Source of the DNA: CAG-103 sp048217285
Lineage (GTDB): Bacteria > Bacillota > Clostridia > Oscillospirales > Oscillospiraceae
Direction: 5' to 3'
Assembly: GCA_048217285.1 (NCBI GenBank)
Contig: DBFWVW010000061.1
Location: forward strand, 1-14,580
Length of the DNA: 14,580 nt
The notes below the pieces were generated by a model that was not told where the DNA came from, made no database searches, and worked only from the letters and a program-made list of their open reading frames with translations. This document shows, one piece after another, positions 7,697 to 14,456 of this stretch; position 1 is the stretch's first letter; each line of letters starts with the position of its first letter. Made by a program: the position numbers and the translations under genes.

Positions 7697-9046
7697 ATGG
7701 AGGAGCTGCTTGGCAGACAGCCGCCCCATTCCGCTCCGGCGGAGCAGGCAGTCATCGGCGCGATGCTCATCGACCCGAGCTGCATTCCGGATGTGATCGA
7801 AAAGGTCAAGTCCGACGAATTTTATATTCAGGCCAACCGCGACATTTTTGACACCATCTTCGCCATGTTCTCCTACGGGCAGAGCGTGGACGCAGTCACG
7901 GTGCTTGAGCAGATGAAGGTCCGAGGCGTGTACAAGGACACGACGCAGCAGTACCTCATGGAGGTCATGCAGGTCACGCCCACGGCGGCGAACGTGCTCA
8001 AGTATGCGGCCATCGTGCGGGATCAGGCGCTGCTGCGCAATCTGCACACGGCGGCCGACGAGATCAACAACATGATCTTTGAGGGCTCCGGCGGGGCGGA
8101 CGCCATGCTCGAGGCGGCCGAGCGCAAGATCTATGCGCTCCGGCAGGGACGCAACGTCGGTGGCCTGCAGCCAATCAGTATGGTCATCCAGCGCGTGTAT
8201 GCAAACCTCTCCGAGGCGGCGAGCAGCGGCGGGGGCATCCCCGGCCTTGCCACCGGCCTGCCGGATCTGGACCAGACGATCCTCGGCCTGAATGCGGGCG
8301 AGCTGATCCTCATCGCGGCTCGTCCCGGTATGGGCAAGACGAGCATGGCGCTCAATATTGCGCTGCACGTCGGCAAGACATCCGGCAAGACGGTCGCGGT
8401 GTTCTCACTCGAAATGGCGCGCGAGCAGCTTACGACGCGTCTGCTCGCAGGCGAGGGACTGGTCGACAGCCAGAAGCTGCTCACCGGCAAGCTTTCGGCG
8501 GACGAGTGGCGGCGCGTCGGCGCCGCGGCCACGACCATCAGCGCGACCGATATCCGTATTGACGACAATCCGTCGCTCTCTGTTGCGGATATGAATGCCC
8601 AGTGCCGCCGCATCCCGAATCTCGGCCTTGTTGTCATCGATTACCTGCAGCTCATGCAGTCGGCCGGCAGCGGCCACAGCTGGTCCAACGAGAGCCGCAC
8701 ACAGGCCGTCTCCGACATGAGCCGTATGCTCAAGATCATGGCCAAGGAGCTCAACGTTCCGGTCATTTGCCTGTCGCAGCTGTCGCGTGCCAACGAGTCG
8801 CGCCAGAATAAGCGCCCGATGCTGTCCGACCTTCGTGAGTCCGGCGCCATCGAGCAGGACGCGGACATCGTGCTCGCGCTCTACCGTGATGGGTATTATA
8901 ATAAGGAGTGCGAGAATCCGAACCTGGCCGAGGCGATCATCCTCAAAAACCGCCACGGCGAGACCGGTACGCTCGAACTCATGTGGTTGCCGGAGTATAC
9001 ATCCTTCGCGGCAATCGAGAAGAAGTACGATGACGATGACTATTGA
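7697..9046 (+). CDS. dnaB: Replicative DNA helicase DnaB (DnaC in Bacillus naming)
   Basis: This hexameric helicase unwinds DNA ahead of the replisome and binds primase. The 449 residues have the usual two parts. The N-terminal helical domain starts PPHSAPAEQAVIGAMLIDP (about 12-100), followed by a linker and the RecA-like motor from about 180. Walker A is RPGMGKTS at 209-216 (K214), and Walker B is VVIDYLQLM with D315. SQLSRANESR and LRESGAIEQDADIV are the further DnaB motifs, including the arginine-finger region. There is no intein. The ATG at 7697 has GGGAGGG just upstream, around 7683-7689. The C-terminal end (YDDDDY) is encoded by bases that also hold the tilS start, giving a short overlap. 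Its position after rplI is the usual Bacillota arrangement. Confidence 0.98.
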   Translation: MEELLGRQPPHSAPAEQAVIGAMLIDPSCIPDVIEKVKSDEFYIQANRDIFDTIFAMFSYGQSVDAVTVLEQMKVRGVYKDTTQQYLMEVMQVTPTAANVLKYAAIVRDQALLRNLHTAADEINNMIFEGSGGADAMLEAAERKIYALRQGRNVGGLQPISMVIQRVYANLSEAASSGGGIPGLATGLPDLDQTILGLNAGELILIAARPGMGKTSMALNIALHVGKTSGKTVAVFSLEMAREQLTTRLLAGEGLVDSQKLLTGKLSADEWRRVGAAATTISATDIRIDDNPSLSVADMNAQCRRIPNLGLVVIDYLQLMQSAGSGHSWSNESRTQAVSDMSRMLKIMAKELNVPVICLSQLSRANESRQNKRPMLSDLRESGAIEQDADIVLALYRDGYYNKECENPNLAEAIILKNRHGETGTLELMWLPEYTSFAAIEKKYDDDDY

Positions 9047-10355
9047 CGCCATCGCGCCTGGCGCGCACGTGCTGTGTGCCGTGTCCGGCGGCGTGGATTC
9101 CATGTATCTCCTGTACCGGATGGCGGAGCTGGCGGCGCAGCGCGGCTTTGCCGTCGGCTGCGCGCACTTTAACCACGGTCTGCGCGGCGCGGAGAGTGAC
9201 CGCGACGAGGTGTTTGTGCGCGCGCAGTGCGAAAAACTGGGCGTGCCGTTTTACGCCGGGCGCGGCGATGTCGCGTCCGTGCGCGGGCAGGGCACCGAGG
9301 CCGCCGCGCGCGCGCTGCGCTATGCGTTTTTGACCCGCTGCGCGGACGAATACGGCTACGACTGGATTGCCACGGCGCACACGGCGGACGACAACGCCGA
9401 GACGCTGCTGCTCAACCTCGCGCGCGGCTGCGGTCTGCGCGGGCTGACGGGCATCCCGCCGCGGCGCGGCAGACTCCTGCGCCCGATGCTGGACACGACG
9501 CGCGCGCAGGCGCAGGCGTACCTGACCGCCCACGCCGTCCCGCACGTGGAGGACAGCACCAACGCGGGCGATGCCTATGCCCGCAACCGCGTCCGGCACC
9601 ACGCCGTGCCGGCGCTCGAGAGCGTGAACGCGGCCTTCGTGCAGCACGCGGCCGATACGGCGGCGCTCCTGCGCGAGGATGAGGCATTTCTCAGCGGGTT
9701 GGCTGCCGATTTTCTGGCCGGGCAGACGATTTCGGACGGCATCCCGGCGGCGGCGCTGCTGGCGCTGCCGCGCCCGGTGCGCATGCGTGCGCTGCAGCAG
9801 GCGGCCGGCCGGGAGCTGTCGCGCCGGCATCTGCTGGCGCTGGAACGGCTGTGCGGCGGCGACGGGCTCGGCTATGCCGACGTTCCCGGTCTGCGCGTGA
9901 CGCGCGAGCAGAGACGGCTGTTTTTCCGCGCGCAGGCGCGGCCTCCGCTGGAAACGCACGTGCTGCGCCCCGGCGCGGCGACGGAGCTCCCGGAGCTGGG
10001 GCTGCGCGTCACGGTCGGGGCTCCGGAACCGTTTCGTGAAATTCACAGCACGTTCACCACTTTTTACTTTAAATCTGCGATTATCCATGATAAACTATTT
10101 GTTACGCCGCGGCGTCCGGGCGACCGGATCCGTCTGGCGGGGCGCGGCTGCACAAAGCGCGTGAGCGACCTGTTCGCCGAACGGGGGCTGACGCAGAGCG
10201 CGCGCGACCGCGTGCCGATCATCCGCGCGGCGGATGTTCCGGCGGCCATCGCCGGGTTCGGCGTCGCCGAGCAATGGGCGGCGGTGCCGGAGCAAACCAT
10301 GATCTGCGTCCGTATGGAACAGATCCAGACAGATAGGGGAGAATACTATGAGTGA
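9030..10355 (+). CDS. tilS: tRNA(Ile)-lysidine synthetase TilS
   Basis: TilS attaches lysine to C34 of the CAU-anticodon tRNA-Ile, using ATP, so that it reads AUA as isoleucine; it is normally essential. With the start used here it is 441 residues. The N-type ATP pyrophosphatase loop is SGGVDS at 19-24, followed by HFNHGLRG (46-53), AHTADDNAETLLLNLARG and EDSTN...RNRVRHH, all TilS signatures. The C-terminal domain shows RRPGDRI and the tRNA-binding region through VAEQW. The reading frame stays open upstream to 8787, but that part lies over dnaB and precedes the PP-loop domain, so it is excluded. Two in-frame ATGs, 9030 and 9036, are possible. I chose 9030 because the weak GAGAAG at 9017-9022 is 7 bases before it. 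It overlaps dnaB by 17 bases and hpt by 8. Confidence 0.95.
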   Translation: MTMTIDAIAPGAHVLCAVSGGVDSMYLLYRMAELAAQRGFAVGCAHFNHGLRGAESDRDEVFVRAQCEKLGVPFYAGRGDVASVRGQGTEAAARALRYAFLTRCADEYGYDWIATAHTADDNAETLLLNLARGCGLRGLTGIPPRRGRLLRPMLDTTRAQAQAYLTAHAVPHVEDSTNAGDAYARNRVRHHAVPALESVNAAFVQHAADTAALLREDEAFLSGLAADFLAGQTISDGIPAAALLALPRPVRMRALQQAAGRELSRRHLLALERLCGGDGLGYADVPGLRVTREQRRLFFRAQARPPLETHVLRPGAATELPELGLRVTVGAPEPFREIHSTFTTFYFKSAIIHDKLFVTPRRPGDRIRLAGRGCTKRVSDLFAERGLTQSARDRVPIIRAADVPAAIAGFGVAEQWAAVPEQTMICVRMEQIQTDRGEYYE

Positions 10356-10896
10356 TATGAGAGATGACATTGCGTCCGTTTTGCTGTCCGCCGAGGAGAT
10401 CCAGACACGCACGGCGGAGCTGGGCGCCCAGATTTCCAAGGACTTTGACGGCCGTGAGCCGCTGTTCGTCGGCGTGCTCAAGGGCTGCTTCGTGTTTATG
10501 GCCGACCTGATGCGCAGTGTGACCATTCCGTGCTCGGTCGATTTTATGGCCGTGTCGTCCTACGGCAACCAGACGACGACTACCGGCGCCGTGAAGATTA
10601 ATAAGGATCTGAATCAGGACATTGAGGGCCGCGACATCATCCTCGTCGAGGATATTCTCGACAGCGGCGTCACGCTGCACTATCTCAAGGATTACCTCAG
10701 CGTCCGCCGGCCTGCCTCCATCACCATTGCCACCCTGCTCGATAAGCCCGCCCGCCGCAAGGCACCGATCCATGCGGCCTATGCCGGCTTTGAAGTGCCC
10801 GACGCATTCGTTGTCGGCTACGGGCTCGACTACGCAGAAAAATACCGCAATCTCCCGTATATCGGCGTGCTCAAGCCGGAGGTCTACTCCACCTGA
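10348..10896 (+). CDS. hpt: Hypoxanthine phosphoribosyltransferase
   Basis: The enzyme salvages hypoxanthine (and often guanine) into IMP/GMP using PRPP. At 182 residues it is the standard bacterial length. The PRPP-binding signature is ILVEDILDSGVTL, with the acidic pair E101-D102 and the loop D105-T109. The pyrophosphate loop VGVLKGCFVFMADL is near residues 43-56, and the flexible loop region includes SSYGNQTTTTG. The C-terminal base-binding part shows PDAFVVGYGLDYAEKYRNLPYIGVL, typical of the Hpt family. The ATG at 10348 has AGGGGAG at 10335-10341, 6 bases upstream, and overlaps the end of tilS by 8 bases. In Bacillus, tilS-hprT-ftsH are likewise adjacent, supporting the call and suggesting coordinated expression. 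Confidence 0.97.
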   Translation: MSDMRDDIASVLLSAEEIQTRTAELGAQISKDFDGREPLFVGVLKGCFVFMADLMRSVTIPCSVDFMAVSSYGNQTTTTGAVKINKDLNQDIEGRDIILVEDILDSGVTLHYLKDYLSVRRPASITIATLLDKPARRKAPIHAAYAGFEVPDAFVVGYGLDYAEKYRNLPYIGVLKPEVYST

Positions 10897-10933
10897 GCGC
10901 CCGGTGCGGATCCCATAAAGGATGTGATTTGAT

Positions 10934-12943
10934 TTGAAACCGGATAAGAACCGTGCCAGAGGCATCGGGTTCTACATGCTGATCGGCGTGATCATTCTCG
11001 CCGTTATCTTTTACCTGACAACGCCGGCAGAGCAGAAGGAATACACCTATTCCGAGATCGAGGCGCTGTTCCGTCAGGAGCAGGTCAAGTCGTTCTGCCT
11101 CGAGGGGGATGAGCTCACGCTCAATCTCTATTCTCCGGACAGCGAGGGCAATACGACGATCAAAAAGACGCTGCCAAATCCGAGCTGGTTCCGCGAGGAT
11201 CTGGGCGAGCTGATCGAGGAGCAGACTGCCAGCGGCGTGCTGACGGAGTTTGACTATGTCAAGGGCTGGACGGCGCCGTGGTGGATGTCCATCCTGCCGT
11301 ACCTGATCACGATCGTGCTGTTCATCGGCGTGTGGTACCTGCTCATGAACAAGGCTGGCGGCGGCGGAGCGCCGGGCGTCGGCAAATTCGGCAAGGCGCA
11401 CACGCGCACCGGCGAGGAGAACCTCAAGAAGGTCACGTTTGCCGATGTCGCCGGGGCGGAAGAGGAAAAAGAGGAACTGTCCGAGATCGTGGACTTCCTC
11501 AAGCGTCCGCAGAACTACACCGCGATGGGTGCGCGCATCCCCAAGGGCGTGCTGCTCGTCGGTCCTCCGGGCACCGGTAAGACGCTCATGGCACGTGCGG
11601 TCGCGGGCGAGGCCGGCGTGCAGTTTTTGTCCATCTCGGGCTCGGACTTTGTCGAGCTCTATGTCGGTGTCGGCGCGTCACGTGTGCGAGACCTGTTCGA
11701 CCAGGCTAAGAAGGTCGCTCCGGCGATCGTGTTCATCGACGAGATCGACGCGGTCGGCCGCCAGCGCGGCAGTGGTCTCGGCGGCGGCCACGACGAGCGC
11801 GAGCAGACGCTCAACCAGCTGCTTGTCGAAATGGACGGCTTTACGAACAACGAAGGCGTTATCGTCATGGCGGCGACGAACCGCGCCGACATTCTCGACA
11901 ACGCGCTGCTGCGCCCCGGCCGCTTTGACCGGCGCGTGTATATGGGCCTGCCCGATATCAAGGGGCGTGAGGAGATCCTGAAGGTGCACGCCCGCGGCAA
12001 GCCGCTGGGCGACGATGTCGATCTCAAGAGCATCGCGCGCGGCACGGCCGGCTTTGCCGGTGCGGATCTCGAGAACCTCCTCAACGAGGCGGCGATCATG
12101 GCCACGCGCAGCAAGCGCCGCTTTATCATGCAGGCGGACATCGACGAGGCGATCCTGAAGGTCGTCATGGGTCCGGAGAAGAAGAGCCGCATCGTGTCCG
12201 AGCGTGCGCGCCGCCTGACGGCGTATCACGAGTCCGGCCACGCGATCGCGTCGTTCTTCCTGAAAAACTCCGATCCCGTGCACTATATCACCATCATCCC
12301 GCGCGGTGCGGCCGGCGGCTTCACTTGGTACCGCAAGGCCGAGGACGCCGAGGACTTCACGTCCCGCGGTGAGATGTTTGACAGCATCGTCTCCGCACTC
12401 GGCGGGCGCATTGCCGAGCAGCTCTTCCTTGACGATATCTCCACCGGCGCGTCCGGCGATATCCAGCAGGCGACGAACGTTGCCCGCGACATGGTCATGA
12501 AATACGGCATGTCCGAGAAGCTCGGCCCCATTTCGTTCGACGATTCGAGCCACAGCATCTTCATCGGCCGTGATTTCGGCACCACGAAGAGCTATTCCGA
12601 GGAGACTGCCGCCACGATCGACGAAGAGGTCAAGCACATCTTCGATCAGGCCTATGCCAAGTGTGAGGCACTGCTGCGCGAGCACGCCGATCTGCTGACC
12701 GGCCTTGCGGAGTACCTGCTCATTCACGAAACGATCGAGGGCGACGACTTCCGCTCCTACTGTGAGCACGGTGTGATGCCGGTCCATCCGGACGACACCA
12801 TCGAGCCACCGGCGAAGGTCATCCGCAGAATGGACGAGGCCCCCGAGGCACCGCAGCCGGGTGCGGAAACCCCGGCGCAGCCGGAGGCACCGTCCGCACC
12901 GGATGCAGACGCTCCGGACAGCGATCCCGGCGCGCAGCCGTAA
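10934..12943 (+). CDS. ftsH: ATP-dependent zinc metalloprotease FtsH
   Basis: FtsH is a membrane-bound hexameric AAA protease that degrades misassembled membrane proteins and short-lived regulators. The 669 residues show a first membrane helix (about 11-29), an external domain, and a second helix (about 118-137) followed by a glycine-rich linker. The AAA module has Walker A GPPGTGKT (210-217), Walker B FIDEID (D269, E270) and the second region of homology ATNRADILDNALLRPGRFDRR. The zinc site is HESGH (H432, E433, H436), with D509 in SGDIQQAT as the likely third ligand. The last ~45 residues are a low-complexity P/A/E/D tail, probably disordered. The start is a TTG at 10934; AAAGGATGTGA at about 10917-10927 is the likely RBS. 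The next ATG (10977) would cut into the first membrane helix. Confidence 0.97.
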   Translation: MKPDKNRARGIGFYMLIGVIILAVIFYLTTPAEQKEYTYSEIEALFRQEQVKSFCLEGDELTLNLYSPDSEGNTTIKKTLPNPSWFREDLGELIEEQTASGVLTEFDYVKGWTAPWWMSILPYLITIVLFIGVWYLLMNKAGGGGAPGVGKFGKAHTRTGEENLKKVTFADVAGAEEEKEELSEIVDFLKRPQNYTAMGARIPKGVLLVGPPGTGKTLMARAVAGEAGVQFLSISGSDFVELYVGVGASRVRDLFDQAKKVAPAIVFIDEIDAVGRQRGSGLGGGHDEREQTLNQLLVEMDGFTNNEGVIVMAATNRADILDNALLRPGRFDRRVYMGLPDIKGREEILKVHARGKPLGDDVDLKSIARGTAGFAGADLENLLNEAAIMATRSKRRFIMQADIDEAILKVVMGPEKKSRIVSERARRLTAYHESGHAIASFFLKNSDPVHYITIIPRGAAGGFTWYRKAEDAEDFTSRGEMFDSIVSALGGRIAEQLFLDDISTGASGDIQQATNVARDMVMKYGMSEKLGPISFDDSSHSIFIGRDFGTTKSYSEETAATIDEEVKHIFDQAYAKCEALLREHADLLTGLAEYLLIHETIEGDDFRSYCEHGVMPVHPDDTIEPPAKVIRRMDEAPEAPQPGAETPAQPEAPSAPDADAPDSDPGAQP

Positions 12944-12973
12944 GCCGCCCAAGCGCAAAACACAATCACGATC

Positions 12974-13007
12974 AGAAGGCCGCAGCGCATATGCGCTGCG
13001 GCCTTCT
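12974..13007 (+). terminator. Perfect 34-base palindrome, probable terminator of the gdpP-ftsH operon
   Basis: AGAAGGCCGCAGCGCAT (12974-12990) is followed immediately by its exact reverse complement (12991-13007). As RNA this gives a very stable GC-rich hairpin 30 bases after the ftsH stop. The downstream T-run is poor (TTCTTG at 13004-13009), so termination may be less than complete. Being symmetrical it could act in both directions. Confidence 0.78.
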
Positions 13008-13020
13008 TGCTGCCCGGCGC

Positions 13021-13036
13021 GCGGCGCATGCGCCGC
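13021..13036. repeat. 16-base perfect palindrome GCGGCGCA/TGCGCCGC
   Basis: A perfect inverted repeat centred on GCATGC, 13 bases after the ftsH terminator palindrome. It has no loop and no T-run. It may be a backup hairpin in the read-through RNA or a protein-binding site, and the sequence alone does not distinguish these. Confidence 0.55.
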
Positions 13037-13069
13037 ACACTGTCCGGTGAAACAATGATATCTACTAGA

Positions 13070-13099
13070 AGAGCCGCCCCCGGGAAAAGGGGTGGCTCT
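13070..13099 (-). terminator. GC-rich hairpin, possible terminator of the flavin oxidoreductase gene
   Basis: AGAGCCGCCCC (13070-13080) pairs with GGGGTGGCTCT (13089-13099) across an 8-base loop; one of the 11 pairs is a mismatch that can be a wobble in RNA. On the minus strand the stem is followed by TCTAGTAG, only weakly T-rich. It lies about 105 bases past the stop of the leftward gene. It could also catch rightward read-through from ftsH. Confidence 0.5.
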
Positions 13100-13111
13100 C
13101 GCTGTTGTTGC

Positions 13112-13137
13112 GGCGCGGACGCGGCTGCATCCGCGCC
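13112..13137. repeat. Inverted repeat GGCGCGGA/TCCGCGCC with 10-base loop
   Basis: An 8-base perfect stem (13112-13119 with 13130-13137) lies between the G-free minus-strand tract and the hairpin at 13070-13099. There is no T-run on either side. On the leftward transcript it would form right after the G-free segment and might act as a pause hairpin. Confidence 0.5.
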
Positions 13138-13201
13138 TTGAGTGGGGGGGAAGGAAATAGGGGTGGATGTATAGAAAGGATGGTGTGTGGATGATGTTAT
13201 G
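13138..13201 (-). promoter_or_regulatory. G-free, C-rich tract: candidate Rho-utilisation site
   Basis: On the minus strand these 64 bases contain no G and about 30 C, starting 4 bases after the stop codon of the flavin oxidoreductase gene. A long C-rich, G-poor segment right after a gene is what Rho factor loads onto. GC-rich hairpins follow at 13112-13137 and 13070-13099. The composition is directly visible; the Rho role is inferred. Confidence 0.45.
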
Positions 13202-13204
13202 CGA

Positions 13205-14197
13205 TCAGAAGGACGCCTTAATGCCGTTGATGGTCTCCTCGGCTTCCTTGACCATGCGGTCGAGCAGCACCTTGACCGGCACGACGTCGTGCACGAGACC
13301 CATGCCCATGCCGGCGCAGAAGATCGCGCTGTCGACATTGCCGTCCTGGAAGGCTACGCGGGTCTTCTGGCCGGTGATGACGGGCATCTGCTCCTTGAGG
13401 ATGTCCATCGGGCCCTTGCCGGTGCGCAGGCCGCGGTTCTCGATCTCGTTGGCGAGCAGGGAAGCGTTGTTCTTGGACACGCGCATCATGCTGCCGATGG
13501 TCTTCTGGCAGAGCACGGTGTCCTTTTCGGTGTGGTTGATGACCCACTGGCGGTGGTTGTCGGAGATCGGGCACTCATCGACGCACACGAAGCGGGTGCC
13601 CATGGCAACGCCGGAAGCGCCGAGCGCGAGCGCAGCCGCAAGGCCGTGGCCGTCCGCGATGCCGCCGGCGGCGATGACCGGGATCTTCATGTCCGCGGCG
13701 CAGCGGCGCGCGATGACAAACGTGCCCACGCCGTCAGCCGACGGGTGGCCGCCGACCTCGTAGCCGGCGATGATGACGCCGTCGAGCCCCTTGCGCTCCA
13801 TGCTCATGGAGACCTTGTAGTTCGGGCACTTGTGGAAATGACGCATGCCGGCGGACTTGATGTCGGCGATGAATTCGCGCGGATCCTCGGCGCTCGTCTC
13901 GATGGCGGCAACGTGCTTTTCGCCGCACAGGCGGATGGTCTTGCGGATCTCCTCGTTGTCCAGACGCTGGGTCGGGGCGAGGGAGATGTTGACGATGTAG
14001 GGCTTGTTGGTCAGGCTGTTCATTTCGTCGAGCGCGTCGGCGAACTCGTCGAGCGTCGGCCAGCAGGTGACGTTGATGGTGCCGATACCGCCGGCGTTGC
14101 ACACGGCGGCCGCGAGCTGCGGCACGGCCAGCCACTGCATGCCGCTCTGGACGATCGGGTACTCAATGCCAAACATTTCAGTCAGTTTTGTTTTCAT
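13205..14197 (-). CDS. FMN-dependent nitronate monooxygenase / FabK-like oxidoreductase
   Basis: The 330 residues belong to the 2-nitropropane dioxygenase-like TIM-barrel family. It includes nitronate monooxygenases, which detoxify alkyl nitronates, and FabK, the enoyl-ACP reductase II of fatty acid synthesis. The start MKTKLTEMFGIEYPIVQSGM matches the family N-terminus. The active-site histidine lies in GYEVGGH (H151), and FMN-phosphate binding is seen in AAGGIADGHG (176-185) and ALGASGVAMGTRF (191-203). GYEVGGHPS instead of the FabK-like MEAGGHIG, and no fab genes nearby, favour a general NAD(P)H-dependent flavin oxidoreductase/nitronate monooxygenase over FabK, but the reaction is not settled by sequence. 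The ATG at 14197 has AGGAGGTAG at 14203-14211. It is a single-gene unit with its own promoter, converging on ftsH. Confidence 0.88.
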   Translation of the reverse strand: MKTKLTEMFGIEYPIVQSGMQWLAVPQLAAAVCNAGGIGTINVTCWPTLDEFADALDEMNSLTNKPYIVNISLAPTQRLDNEEIRKTIRLCGEKHVAAIETSAEDPREFIADIKSAGMRHFHKCPNYKVSMSMERKGLDGVIIAGYEVGGHPSADGVGTFVIARRCAADMKIPVIAAGGIADGHGLAAALALGASGVAMGTRFVCVDECPISDNHRQWVINHTEKDTVLCQKTIGSMMRVSKNNASLLANEIENRGLRTGKGPMDILKEQMPVITGQKTRVAFQDGNVDSAIFCAGMGMGLVHDVVPVKVLLDRMVKEAEETINGIKASF

Positions 14198-14261
14198 GTA
14201 TACTACCTCCTAATGATGTTTTATGGTTTGAAAAAATGCGTCTGTCGCCTTGCTAATTAAA

Positions 14262-14290
14262 AATATATCAAAGCGGGGTGGGCGTCTCAA
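14262..14290 (-). promoter_or_regulatory. Sigma-A type promoter of the flavin oxidoreductase gene
   Basis: On the minus strand TTGAGA (14285-14290) and TATATT (14262-14267) are 17 bases apart, each matching 5 of 6 consensus positions, and a TG one base before the -10 makes it extended. Transcription should begin near 14255, giving a leader of about 58 bases before the ATG at 14197, with a strong AGGAGG site. Confidence 0.82.
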
Positions 14291-14342
14291 CAGTATTCAG
14301 ACCAAAGATGCGGCCGGGCGCAGCGACGTGTTTTGGAGGAAA

Positions 14343-14427
14343 TGTACAAAGCACGCGCAGCTTGCAAAAAACGGATAACGCAGCGTGATTCATACTCGTT
14401 TTTGTACAATTCAGACGAAAATGTACA
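14343..14427. repeat. Three copies of a TGTACA-centred motif
   Basis: The palindrome TGTACA occurs at 14343-14348, 14403-14408 and 14422-14427. Aligned in one direction (the second copy read on the minus strand), the surroundings agree as roughly GRAAWTGTACARAR. This extended similarity is more than the hexamer alone and suggests binding sites for one regulator. The last two are 19 bases apart, close to two helical turns. Confidence 0.5.
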
Positions 14428-14432
14428 GAGAA

Positions 14433-14456
14433 CACCTAAAGAGCACCTAATATAAT
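14433..14456 (+). promoter_or_regulatory. CACCTAA direct repeat abutting a TATAAT box
   Basis: CACCTAA at 14433-14439 and 14444-14450 are 11 bases apart (one helical turn) and run straight into a perfect TATAAT at 14451-14456. No -35 box resembling TTGACA is found at 16-18 bases upstream, so if this is a promoter it probably depends on an activator or another sigma factor. No gene is visible downstream in the remaining 124 bases. Confidence 0.35.

Larger units (their letters stand above)
12944..13204. other. Intergenic region between converging ftsH and the flavin oxidoreductase gene
   Basis: These 261 bases contain no credible gene. They hold four GC-rich inverted repeats (12974-13007, 13021-13036, 13070-13099, 13112-13137) and then a C-free plus-strand stretch at 13138-13201, which is G-free on the minus strand. 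The layout suits termination from both directions, with two genes ending here tail to tail. Confidence 0.8.

Noticed and set aside
8787..9029. Upstream extension of the tilS frame
   Set aside because: It lies entirely over the conserved 3' part of dnaB, its translation is serine/arginine-rich with no motif, and the TilS PP-loop is correctly placed with the start at 9030.
13205..14197. Calling the flavin enzyme FabK (enoyl-ACP reductase II)
   Set aside because: The fold and FMN motifs agree, but the active-site region reads GYEVGGHPS rather than the FabK-like form and no fatty acid synthesis genes are adjacent; the broader name is safer.
13187..14260. 357-codon plus-strand open frame opposite the flavin oxidoreductase gene
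   Set aside because: It is antisense to a clearly conserved FMN enzyme and has the typical A/V/D/H-rich shadow composition.
14342..14455. Small open frame of 37 codons after a GGAGGA at 14335-14340
   Set aside because: The purine run is only one base from the ATG, too close for normal initiation. The peptide has no recognisable feature, and the frame covers the repeated TGTACA and CACCTAA motifs, which are better explained as regulatory DNA.
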